A stretch of DNA of 64,000 nucleotides from positions 14,826,058 through 14,890,057 of the forward strand of contig NC_068345.1 in assembly GCF_014633365.1 (NCBI RefSeq). Reading direction: 5' to 3'. Source of the DNA: Diospyros lotus (lineage: Eukaryota; Streptophyta; Magnoliopsida; Ericales; Ebenaceae). Position numbers and translations under genes: made by a program. Below are positions 12,101 through 24,100 of the stretch, one piece after another; positions within the stretch are counted from its first letter, which is position 1; each line of letters starts with the position of its first letter. Under the pieces are notes generated by a model. It ran no database searches. It saw only the letters and a list, made by a program, of their open reading frames with translations, and had not been told where the DNA came from.

Positions 12101-15100
12101 TCTAACAATATCCTAATAGCACCCATGTGCTTCTAACAACTTGTAAAATATCCCTAACTAACTATTATACCCTATTACAATAATGCCCATTTATTACTCC
12201 TAAGGTCATGACATAGTGGTAGTTGGAATTATACCACCACTGAGCAAGTGGTAACCATTGATTCCAACTCTTGGGTTTGGAGGAACATAGGCACCTAAGA
12301 TAGGATTTGAGACACTGATTTACCCTTTCAGTTTGTCCATCAGTCTCTAGGTGGTAAGTTGTTGACATGTGCAATCCGACTCCTAGCTACTTGAATAACT
12401 CCTTCCAGAAGTTACTGGTAAACACCTTATCCTGGTCTGATGTTATAGACACAGGTAACCCATGCATTTTCACCACTGAATCCAATAGTAACCTAGCCAC
12501 TTCAGGGCTGTTAAAGGGTGAGCTAGGCTTAAAAAGTAGCTGAATTTCGTCAGTCTGTCAACCACCACCAATATGGTGTTCTTCCTTTCAAATCTAGGCA
12601 ACCCCTCCACAAAATCCATGGAGATCTGTTGACGTGCTTGCTCTGGTATATCTAGGGGTTGAAGTAAGCCTAGGTAGGGAACCTGCTCGTGCTTACATAG
12701 TTGGCAAATGTAACACCTTAACACAAATTTGGTCATGTCCTTCTTCATCTCGGGCCAATGGAATAGTTGTTTCACCTTGTTGTAAGTAACATTCAGGCTG
12801 GAATGCCCTCCAATAGGTGAGTTGTGCAGAGCTTGTAGTATCCACATTCTAATTTGATTGTCATCCCTAATCACTAGCCTCCCCTTATACCTCATCAATC
12901 CAGCCAATCACTAGCCTCCCCTTATACCTCATCAATCCAGCCTTTAAAGTATACCCCTTGTGATCTGTTGGTTTGGTTGCCAATTGGGTTAGGAGATCCC
13001 TTGCCCACTGTGTTTTCTAGTAGCTGGATGACACCTACTTTACCCAATCTAGTGCTACAGCTGAGATAACTTGACACTCCCCTGCTTCTTCTTTTCTTGA
13101 CAATGCATCAACCACTGTATTCTCTTTTCCCTTCCTGTATTGGATTGTATAATCCAATCCTAACAACTTGGTTACCCCTTTTCTTTGTAATTGCGTATGC
13201 AATCTTTGTTGCATCAAAAACTTAAGGTTCTTGTGGTCTATCTTTATAATGAACAGATTCCCCTCTAGATAGTACCTCCATTTCTCTATCGTAATGAGCA
13301 TCGCTATAAGTTCCTTGTCATATATGCTCAACCCTAAGTGTTTTGGGGCCTAAGCCTAACTAAGGAAAGCTATGGGTTTGCTCCCCTCTACTAGTACTAC
13401 CCCCACTCCTGTGTCACAAGCACCAGTCTCCAAGATGAATGGTTTGGTGAAATTAGGCAAGGCTAGTATGAGAGCATATGTCATGGCCTTCTTAAGGGTG
13501 AGGAAGGTTGTCTCTACCTTGGAATTCCATTCAAACCCATTTTTCTTTAGCAGCTCAATCAAGGGCTTGCTAATAGTTCCATAGTTCCTAATGAACTTTC
13601 TGCAATAACATGTCAACCCAAGGAATCCCCTCAAGTCCCTTATTGTCCTTGGTGTAGGCCACTCCACCATAGCAATGATTTTCTTGGGATTTGTGGTTAC
13701 TCCTTCCCCAGTGATGATGTGCCCTAAATATTCCACCTTCCCCTCTATGAAGATACACTTAAACTTCTTTACAAATAGTTGGTTAAACCTGAGGACTTGG
13801 AAGGTAGTTTGTAGGTGGCTCATGTGTTGTTCAAAAGTTGGGTTGTATATGAGTATGTCATCAAAGAAGACAAAATGAACTTTCTGAGGTAGGGGCTAAA
13901 GATGTGGTTCATTAAAGCTTGGAATATGGCAGGTGCATTGGTTAAGCTAAAAGGCATAACCAAGAATTCGTATAAGCCTTGATGGGTTCTAAAGGTTGTG
14001 TTAGGAATGTCTATGGGGCTCATTCTAATCTGGTGGTATCCAAACTTTAGGTCGAGTTTCGAAAATATAGTGGCCCCAGATAATTCATCTAATAGGTCTT
14101 CTATGATTGGGATAGGAAACTTGTTTTTGATGGAGTGGGAGTTAAGTTGACGATAGTCAACACAGAACTTCCATGTTCCATCCTTCTTTTTCACTAGGAG
14201 AATAGGAGATGCAAAGGGACTCTGGCTCGGTTGGATTATGGATTTGGTTGGCATGTCTTTCACCTAAGCGTTTAATCTCTGCTTTTTGAAAGGGAGAGTA
14301 TCGGTATAACCTGACATTAATGGGTTATGCATGGGGTTTCAAGTGGATGGTGTGTTTTAGGAATCAGTTAGGGGGTAAGGAGGACAGTTCAACGAATAAA
14401 TCCTCAAATTCAGCCAATAATGATTGTAAAGAGTCATTAAGGGATACCTTGCTTGAGAAAGATGTAAGGGCTTTGAGTTTGAACCAATAGCGATCAACTA
14501 TTGCATCTACCTTGACATCTTGGCTTCCTCCCTCTACTTCAATTGCATATACCAAGTGTTTTTAGATGATTACCCAAAATCATTTTACATTCACCCCCAT
14601 CCACACACCCTATTAAGGTCAATCTCTTTCCTCCTCTTTCAAGAGTCACCTCTAAGGTGTTAAAATCAAAGATCAAGGGACTCGATGTCGTCATCCAATC
14701 GACCCCTAACACAATATGGCATCCCCCTAGGTGTAGGATTCTTAGATTAGGGGTGAATTCATGTCCTTACATCCTCTATGTGAAACCCTAACACCTATAT
14801 TTACTTATCATCTAGTTGCCATTTGCAACAGTGACCGACAAGGGAAAGGTGGCTTGTAGGGTACATTATAGTTCCTTGGTCATGTTCTCGTCCAAGAAGC
14901 TCGCTATCAATGAGCACTATCACCTTCTTCTTCCCTACTGTTCCCCTGATCTTGATGATCTTTTCAAATTAGTACCCCTCTAGGGCATCAAGGGAAATTT
15001 TCCCCCTTTCTTCTCCTTCCACTTCATTACCACTAGCTTCCAACTCCCCTGTTTCTTCCCCGTCTTCTTCTTCTTCTTCTTCTTCTTCTTCTTCCTCTTG

Positions 15101-18100
15101 TCCTTCCATCTGCATCAATTGTTTTCGTCACTGATGCCTAGGGGTGTATTTTTCTCCGCACTTAAAGCACATCCCCATCTATCTTTTTTTCTCCAGGATA
15201 AGTGACTTCATCGGAGTGGGGTGGGGTGGTGCTTAGGGTATGTAGTTCCCCTTGGTCACAGGGTAAGCTACTACCCTTATGGTTACCTCCTACCTAAGTC
15301 TGCCAATTTCCCCCTCCATATCCCTTGGAGGATATCTTGTGCTTTTTTACTAAGGCCTCGAGTGATAGCTCATGTAGGTGGGCCTTCTTTGCTGTCTACC
15401 TCACCAAAGTTGGTTGCAGCATCTTCACCATCAGCCTGAGCTCATCATTCAATCCGCTAAGGAAGCTAGATACGAAGTAATGCTCATCTAATGTCAAATG
15501 AGCATGACTAAGTATTGACTTAAGCTTCTCAAACCTGTTTTGATACTCCTCCACTATCCCCTCCTGCTTCAGCTTGTTAAACTGCTCTACCACATCTATC
15601 AAGCTACACTCTCCAAAGCAAGAACAGAAGTCTTCCACGAAGTCTAGCCACCTCCACTTTGTTCTCTGCCCACCCCATCCTTGGAACCATGCATAGTTCT
15701 GAAAGGCGATAGGCGCATCGAGGCACAAAGGATCCTAGAGCTTGAGGCACAAGGCAAGGTGCGCCTTTGCGAAGCGAGGTGCACTTTTTAGGAAAAAAAA
15801 AACTCAAAATCTTGTAAAAACATAAACAACTATCAAATTATCAATAATAACATATGCATATCATTCATAATTCATCATCTTCAAATTCTAAACTAACAAC
15901 ATCAAAGTTGATTCATTCATCATGCAAATTCTAAATTAGAAACATCATCAAAGTTCAAACTCAAACAAGTACCAATCATCATGCAAAGTTCTAAACAAAC
16001 ACATAAACACTACAAGTCCACAATCAATAAAGAAATTGTTGAAATATATCTTGATTTCCATAATGAAGCTCGTTATTTGACTCGATTTAGATAATTTGGG
16101 ACAAGACCCAAATGTGGATTTTTCATGAAAGCTGTGGTGGGGGGTGTGGCGGGGCTTTGCCCCCCCCCCCCCCCCCCCCGAGGTATGGAGCAGCCCTAAT
16201 CTCCAGATATATATATATTCTCATTCGCCGCTTTGAAATCGAAGCCAAAGTTGAACCCAATTGTGATCAAGTTTGTTTAATTCTAATTCTAATCAAATAA
16301 AACAAGTAAAAAACTCACGAGAGCAGACTGGAACTGAGAAGAGGGGAGGCTGGAACCAAGAATGGCAACTGATTTTAGTGGGCAGCAGGCTGCTTGACAA
16401 CTGGTTTCATGAGGCATGCCTCACGCCCCAACGCCTCGCACTCCCGAAAAACACCCCGCCTCGACTGCCGAACTTGCATCTAGGCGCGCCTTTAACATCT
16501 ATGGAACCATGAATCTGCCACATCATTCAAATAGCCAAGCACCATATTGACTTTGTTCTCCTCTGCCACTCAGTAATGATAAAAGAAGTGCTCACAGCGC
16601 CAGACCCACCATCTAGGCTTATCCCCTTCAAACACCGAAATCTCCAGCTTCGGCATAGGAGTGTTAGGCTAGTTGATCATGGATCCTCGGAGTGAGGTCT
16701 CGGTCGCATACACCATCTGTTCCTCCATCTCTGGTCTCCCCTTTGACCCTGAGATGATAGGCACTACCATGGAACAAGGAGGGAAGTCCATTAACAAACT
16801 CGCATCTGGTTGCCTAGAAAACATGGCGAGTACAACACTTGGCTGCTAACTCAACCCCGAGAATTCTTCTCATAGATGTGAGAAGTCTTCTCGCAAGTTT
16901 CTCTCCATCACTTAAGACGCCTGTGCAGATATGGCTCATGTCCTCTTGAGTGTGTTGGACACCCACTTCTACTGTCTCCAACCTCTCGTCAACTTGATCA
17001 TGGTTCTGCCAAAGGCCCAACTCCAAAGTATCCAATCTCAACTTCAGTTGCTTCATTCGAGTGCCCTTCGCCATCCTCTTCGATCACTAAAACGACCTTC
17101 CGATCGCGATTCCTTCCGTTCTACACTCCTCCATCCTATGATCGCTAACTCTGATACCAATTGCCAACACCTTAAAGCTAACAAAGGACTAATATAGAAT
17201 TTTTCCAAGAGAATTCTAAGGTAATTCGAGAAGAGAGAGAGAAAGAGGAGAGAGAATAACAAAATTGGAGAGGGAGAGAATCAGAATCTTTACTCCTCAT
17301 GATTTGGGGCCAAGGCCTCCTTACATATTTATAGTCAGTTGGGGCACCTTCTAGAAGGTATACCCGATAAGCATAGCCAGTACCTGCCTTGGTACAATCT
17401 TGGCAGCCGGTAACTGCCTTAGTACAACCTTGGCAGCTGATAACTGCCTTTGTACAACCTTGACAGCTTACAAAAATTATTGTATGGACTATCCTACCCT
17501 TAGGAATGTGACAATGTTATACAACGTAAAAAGTTTCTGACATCGCCTAACCCACCACCTAGGGTTCCAGCAGCCAAACAATGGAATTTCTAACTTAGGC
17601 AATGGAAAGTAAGGCTGATTTGATGCAGCCTGTACCGCCTGCCTCCTTTCAACTGCTCTTTCAACCATATTCTCATCGACTACAGCAGGTTCTATCTCAA
17701 ATTTAGAAGAACCAGCTGTTCTATGAATCACTCCATTTCTTGGTGGGAGTGGATTAGATCTTTCTTTACAAGAAAAATCAGAAGGAAGACCCACCTGAGG
17801 CAGTTTAGAGAACATCAACATAAATCCTTCCAGCCTTCTTGCTAAACTGTCCATAGACATTTCAAACTTCCTATCCAATGAGAGGAACGCATTGTGGTTT
17901 CTGCTGGATTCAGCTTCCAGAGAATCAACACAAGCTTGCAAATCTGAAATCGTGGCATTCACCTGCTGCAATTGAGCTTGAAACTGCTTCATGCGAGTTC
18001 CATCAGCCATGGCAGAATTGTAAAAGGAACTGAATTCGATGGCCTGGGAGAAGTTTTGATACCAAAATGTCAGGTCCTCAGATCTAACGAGGTCAATTCT

Positions 18101-21100
18101 CTGCTAATTGAGAGAATTAGGGCAGAATTTAGGGAGAATTGAGAAGAAAATTCATAGAAAGAGAGGGAAGCAGAAAGAGGAGAGAGAAAAATTGAGAGAA
18201 AGAAACAGAGAATGTTGATTCCCAGCCAAAAATATAAGGAATGTTTGACTGGAATCATTCCTTAATTTAAGAGATTGATTGGCCAAATCATCCCTAGTTT
18301 AGAGACTGATCTTAAGAAGTAATTACCAGCCCATCTTTTTGAATACTTTCCTATTTTCTGTACAGTCAATCTTTCCTATTTTTCTATACAGCTTATCTTT
18401 CCTAGTTTAGCACATAAGTAATTTCTCCTATGGTGTAAATTTCTAACCCTATCAATGGGGTTGTACCACACATGAAAAAGATAATATACAGTTTTTTTTC
18501 TCCAATTCCTCACTTGGTATCAGAGCCCTAGTTTCACTCTTCTTGTTGCCTTCATGGTCTGTTTACTGTATGCCTTCATCACCACAGTGTTGCCTTCATT
18601 ACCTTACTCTTTTTTGGCCTTCATCACCTAATATACCTACCAACTATTGTACCATGTCAGAAATCTCCAAGACAACCACTCCTATGGCTGCAGTAAATGC
18701 TGCTCCGTTTGAACAACCACCTACTAATACTGCAAGAAACCAAAACACACTAGAGAGACATATTCCGAACTTCATGGAAAGGAGACTGTTATAAACAGGA
18801 TGGGAGGCTTCTGGAATCTAGAGCCTAGAAATCAAGCTCAAGTCCATCTCACAACCAAGGAACCTGAGAGAACCACAGAAAAAACAGATTCTGCTGCAAC
18901 TTCTGAACTGGGTGAACTCACTGCAGAAGAAATCAATAAGCTGAAATCATTCCTAAAAACTATTCAAACTGGTTCTTGCTCTCTAGCACAAACAGGTACA
19001 TATCTTAATTCTAAGAATTTTAATGCTTCACAAACTATTAGAAATGGCTTATGAACTCTATATTCAGGAGCTACTAATCACATAACCACCTATGACTCAA
19101 CTGTTTTTGAAACCTATAAACCTATATCTAGTTCCAAAAGAATAACTGCAGCCAATGGTCATACAGTTCCTATAGCAGGTCCAGGAAGTGTTATACTCAA
19201 TGCATTACTCCCTATTCAAAATGTTCTTCATGTCCCTAACCTTTCTACCAATCTTATTTATGTTCACTAGCTAACCAAAAACCTTAATTGTCGTGCTATT
19301 TTCCCTCCCATGATTGTGTTTTTTAGGAACTGGGCTCGAGGAAGATGATTGTGGCTACTGAGGAACGAAATGGGCTACATTATCTAAGAAGGGGTTGTGA
19401 TATCTTTAAAGGGGACCAGTCTATTCTTGCATGTTCATCACAAACTACACCTACCATAACTGAAAACTGGCTCCATCATTTTCATTTAGGCCATCCTCCT
19501 TTCAGTCTATTGCAAACTATGTTTCCTTCTTTATTTAAGGGTTTAAATGTTACAATCTTTCACTGTAATGTTTGTGAATTCTCCAAGCATCACTGAGTGT
19601 CCTATCCAATTAGTATTAAACTTTCTTCCATTTTTTTTTCTTTGGTGAATTCTGATATTTGGGGACTATCTAGGGTCCCTAATTTCTCTAAGGCTAGATG
19701 GTTCATTTCATTTATTGATGATTGTATTCGGATGACCTAGGTGTATCTCTTAAAGGATAATGCAGCCATTAGTACAATTCTGCCATTGTTCCAGAAGATG
19801 ATTTCTACCCAATTTGGGTCCCTTATTAGGAGATTTCATACTGATAATGCAAGGGGCTATTTTAATCAACATATCCATCATTTCTTTCAGCAAGAAGGCA
19901 TTGCTCATGAATCCTCCTGCATTGATACCCCTCAACAAAATGGGATTGTTGAAAGAAAAATGAGACATTTACTCAATGTTACCTGAGCCCTCCTACATCA
20001 TCATCATGTTTCCAAATTTTTTTGGGGCGAGAGCAGTTTTAACTACTGCCCACCTCATTAATCAAGTTCCTTCTAAACTCTCCAAAATCAAAGTCCATTG
20101 CAGTGGCTTTCTTCTCATTTTTCGGATGCCAATCTTCATACCTCTCTTCCTCTCAAAGTTTTTCGTTGTGTGTCATTTGTTCATATTCCTAAACAGCATA
20201 GAGACAAATTTGATCCTCAATCTCTTAAGTGCATCTTTCTTGGCTACTCTCCTACCCAAAAGGGATACAAGTGCTACCATCCTCCTCCTTCGAAACTCTA
20301 TGTGTCCAAGGATGTTACTTTCATTGAAACTCAACCTTTTTCTGATTCTTCTCTACCTGGTCACTAGGGGGAGACTATTAGTGGTGACCTTCACACTTTG
20401 CATTTGGCCCCTTTCAGACATCCAGAAATAGAGCCAGCCATTGCTGAACCTAAACCTGAACTTGAACCTACCTCAAACCCTCATGTTCCTTGATTCCTCA
20501 GTTTCAAGTTTTGGTGAGCAAGACACACAAGAACAGAGAGACTCCCCTACAGCACAACCATTGCTACCACCTACTGTTAGATTTAAAGGCTCTCCTTATG
20601 TCTTCAAGAGAAGATCTCAGCCCATTCCAAATTCCCAGCTTGAGCCAACATCTACTCCTAGTCCAAGTATTGAAATCCCTCACTCACCTACTTGTTCCAA
20701 TTCTATTCCCAGTGATTTGAACTTACCTATTGCTATTAGAAAAGGGACTAGACGTTGTACTCAGCATCCACTGGCCAATTACATTTCCTATCATCGGCTC
20801 TCACCCCAACATAAAAGCTTCTTGTCCTCTCTTAGTGCCATTGTCATTCCTAAAACAATTAAAGATGCATTAAAGAATCAGAATTAGACATAGACTATGC
20901 AAGAAGAGATGAGAGCTTTGGAAAAGAACCACACTTGGGATATGGTGCCTAGACCAAAGGGAGTAAGACTTGTGGGTTGCAAATGGGTGTTTAACTTAAA
21001 ATATAAGGCAGATGGCACATTAGAGAGATATAAGGCATGGTTGGTTGCTAAGGGGTACACACAAACCTATGGAATAGATTATTTGGAGACCTTTGCACCA

Positions 21101-24100
21101 ATGGCAAAGATAACAACTGTCCGAATTCTCCTATCATTGGTTGCATGTTGTATTTGGAAGTTACAGCAATTTCATGTAAAAAATGCCTTTATGTAGATTT
21201 AGAGGAGGAAGTTTTTATGGAGCCACCACCAGGGTTTAATAAAGAAGCTTCAGGCAGGGTGTGCAGGCTAAAAAAAGGCTCTCCATGGGCTTAAGCAGTC
21301 TCCCGAAGCATGATTTAATAGATTTACTAAAGCTATGAGAAAGATGAGATAATGACAAAGTAGGGGAGATCATACCCTCTTTATTAAACATTCAATAGAG
21401 GGGAAAGGTTACAGCTCTGCTTGTGTATGTGGATGATATCATAGTGATTGAAAATGATTCTGTGGAGCAACAACAGCTAAAAGAAAGCCTTGCAAGAGAA
21501 TTTGAGATTGAGAATCTTGGTAAACTCAAGTACTTTTGGGAATAGAAGTAGCCTACTACAAAGAAGGAATCTTCCTTTCCCAAAGGAAGTATATCATAGG
21601 TTTATTGAAAGAAATTGGGTTGTTAGGTGGAAAAGCAGCCAACACACTAGTGGAACCAAATCTCAAACTAGGTGAGAATCCCAACTATCAGCTGGTGGAC
21701 AAATGAAGGTACCAAAGGTTGGTTGGTCACCTAATATACCTATCTCATACTAGATCCGGCATTGCATTTGCTATCAACCTAGTGAGTTAGTTTATGCACA
21801 ATCCAAATGAAGAACACATGCGAGCAATCAAAAGAATTCTATGTTATCTAAAGTCCACACCTAGGAATTCTATTTAGATCAAGGAATGAGCTAGCTGTTG
21901 CAGGCTACACAAACGCAAACTATGCAGGTCCTCTAGTTGATAGGTGATCTACGATTGGTTATCGTGTGTTTCTAGGAGGGAATCTAGTGTCTTAGAGAAG
22001 TAAAAAAACAAAACATTGCACAAGGCTTGCTATGGCCCTTGGAATGTGTGAATTATTGTGGGTGAAGATTGTTTTGGATGACCTAAGGCTTGCTAGAAGT
22101 GGACTAATCAAGTTGTTTTGTGACAACAAATCAACTATCAATATTGCACATAATCCAATGCAATATGATAGAACAAAACATATTGAGATAGATCAACATT
22201 TTAAAAAGGAGAAGCTGGAAGCTGGAAGTGGGACTAATTTGTATTCTCTTTGTCCCATCCAAAAACCAGTTGGCTGATGTATTGACAAATGGACTGCCTA
22301 CAAGAATATTTGAGGAGTTGTTGTGCAAGCTAGGAATGAAAGACATTCATTCACCAGCTTGAGGGGGATTGTTGATTCTTGGCCAGAAATATAAAGAATG
22401 TTTGATTGGAATCATTCCTTAATTTAAGAGATTGATTGGTCAAATCATCCCTAGTTTAGAGACTGATTTTAAGGAGGAATTACCAGCTTATCTTTTTGAA
22501 TACTTTCCTATTTTTTTTACAGTCAACCTTTCCAATTTTTCTGTATAGCCTATCTTTCCTATGGAGTAAATTTCTAACCCTATAAATGGGGATGTGCCAC
22601 ACATGTAAAAGATAATATACAGTTTTATTTCCCCTATTCCTCGCTGAGAATTCTTTGGAAAAATGCTTCGATGCTTTTGCATTCAGCTGGATTAGGTTTA
22701 TATACTAATCCAAGCAATGAAGTTTGGTGCCAACAAGGTGGCCAATACAAAGCTCAAGGTACAACTATGAGCAGCTAGTCAAAGTACAATTGCTGTAAAA
22801 TACCAATAAACCCTTACAAACATTAGGTACATAACACATTTCTAATTGATGATACATATTGTTAAGATTTGCAGCAGTTAGTATCAGTCTCAGTGGAGGA
22901 GTTTCAAATAGAATTAGAAATATGATTGTATTCTATGTTTTAATGAGTTAAAATGTAACGGAACTAATATCCTTTTAATTAGTTCTGAAAGTCCTTATAT
23001 TTCTTCTTATTTGTTATTTTAGTCCGTGGTTGTAACCGCCTCTATTAGATGTAAATAGAGGCAGATAGGTTCTGTTAAGGCACCTATAATTCTTTCTATT
23101 CTATAGTATTCGCACACTGGAGTTAGAGAATTGAGAGAGAGCTAATGCTCGGTCCTTGTATTCTTGGGAGAGAGGCTATTGATTCTTAGCCTAAGTGTGT
23201 GCGAGAGAGATCAGAGAGGAAGTGTTGTATTCTTGTTTCTTCCCTAGTGGATTCTGTCAGCATCTTCTGGCAGCCTCGATGTAGGGCAAATTCTTGCCCG
23301 AACCAGGATAAGTCTTCTTGTTCATTTACTGTTATTGCTTGTTATTTTGTTCTGTTTACATTTCTTATTGTTTCTATCACTATCGGGTAAGTGTTTGGGT
23401 GTGAGAGAGTGTTTATTTGTGTGAGGAAACTGATCCAAGACTCAACACATATCCTTGATAATTTATATATAACCAAGCCAAACTTCTCTAAAACCCACAA
23501 TAACACCTCTGGGTTTTATAGTGAGATTTTGTCAGACCTATAAATACATTATCTAAATGTTTTTGTTCATCTGTGCACCTTTCTATTAGACACCTCAATA
23601 AATAGGTAGCAACACACAAAATGATTAAAATACGTAGTTCATCTATTTCATTTCAGTCTAAATTCATTGCATCATGAACACAAGAAATAGCAATAACACT
23701 TGAAGATTGGCATAAATAATACTAGACTAAAACTTGGATACATGTGCACAGAGTTTTGCAACCACTGAGATGGAGACGACACAAGAAAATGTTGATAGAG
23801 TCTCTTTCCACTAAACCTTACTAAATCCATTTCAACAACATATAGTGGGCCATATTCGAAAGTTTTGAACAAAACCTCCTTAGGGCCAGACATTGACAGC
23901 CAACAAAAAACCTTGCTCAAACCTTCCTAAACATTAACTTTAGAACATTGTTAATCTTTGGAGTAGACATGTAGTAAAGAAATTAAAATTTGAGAAATCA
24001 GTTAAGAAAAGACGAATCTAAGGAAAACAAACTTGGAAGTTCACTAAGCTGGTGCAAAATAGATGTAGGAAATTGTCGAGCCTACTAATGATAATTAAAC

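Larger units (their letters stand above)
8356..12213 (-). mobile_element. Element C: non-autonomous LTR retrotransposon nested in integrase of B
   Basis: Both LTRs are 382 bp (8356-8737 and 11832-12213), with an exact TSD TAGTG (8351-8355 and 12214-12218). PBS (minus ATTGGTATCAGAGCA, about 11816-11831) and purine tract (minus AAGAAGGGGGGAAT, 8738-8751) are in place. The 3.1-kb interior has no gag, RT or integrase motif. I count seven differences between the LTRs, all transitions. The split gene rejoins as NSNYHY plus [15 protein letters not shown] of the B integrase. Confidence 0.92.
6434..17513 (-). mobile_element. Gypsy B: chromovirus-like LTR retrotransposon nested in gag of A
   Basis: LTRs lie at 6434-6751 and 17162-17513, with an exact 5-bp TSD ATGTT (6429-6433 and 17514-17518). 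On the minus strand the order is 5' LTR, PBS, gag, protease, RT, RNase H, integrase, chromodomain, purine tract, 3' LTR. It is interrupted by element C (8356-12213) and by two TIR elements (7328-8251, 15692-16501). It is closely related to A but not identical. Removing the nested pieces leaves about 5.5 kb. Confidence 0.92.
18213..22645 (+). mobile_element. Copia D: degenerate Ty1/Copia retrotransposon nested in 5' LTR of A
   Basis: LTRs lie at 18213-18514 and 22370-22645, with an exact TSD GAGAA (18208-18212 and 22646-22650). The PBS TGGTATCAGAGCC starts right after the 5' LTR (18515), and a purine tract GCTTGAGGGGGAT ends at 22369. Plus-strand order is gag remnant, protease, integrase, RT, RNase H, the Copia order. 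The interior is 3.9 kb against a usual 4-5 kb, mostly through loss of gag. It carries many stops. It is the only plus-strand element in the nest. Confidence 0.93.
1879..22836 (-). mobile_element. Gypsy A: chromovirus-like LTR retrotransposon, host of the nest
   Basis: Matching LTRs lie at 1879-2270 and 18069-22836 (the second split by Copia D). On the minus strand the order is 5' LTR, PBS-like TTTGGTATCA, gag, protease, RT, RNase H, integrase, chromodomain-like tail, purine tract, 3' LTR. The element is broken by Gypsy B between 6434 and 17513; leaving out B and D it is about 5.4 kb. No exact TSD is seen (GCA before 1879, CATTT after 22836). The body has many stops and frameshifts. It lies in the sense direction of RIBA. 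Confidence 0.88.
18069..22836 (-). repeat. Gypsy A 5' LTR, split by Copia D
   Basis: The LTR halves are 18069-18212 and 22646-22836, rejoining as CAGAGAATTCTTTGG once Copia D and one copy of the GAGAA TSD are removed. The same 15-mer is uninterrupted in the other LTR near 2080. The ends are TGTCAGG and CATAACA on plus. Confidence 0.88.

Noticed and set aside
17147..17161. tRNA-like TTGGTATCAGAG strings at several places (also 11816, 18515, 44642, 55765)
   Set aside because: These are retrotransposon primer-binding sites, not tRNA genes; no cloverleaf surrounds them.
23672..23920. 82-residue minus-strand frame in RIBA intron 1
   Set aside because: No recognisable domain, no splice or promoter context, and it is inside an intron of another gene.
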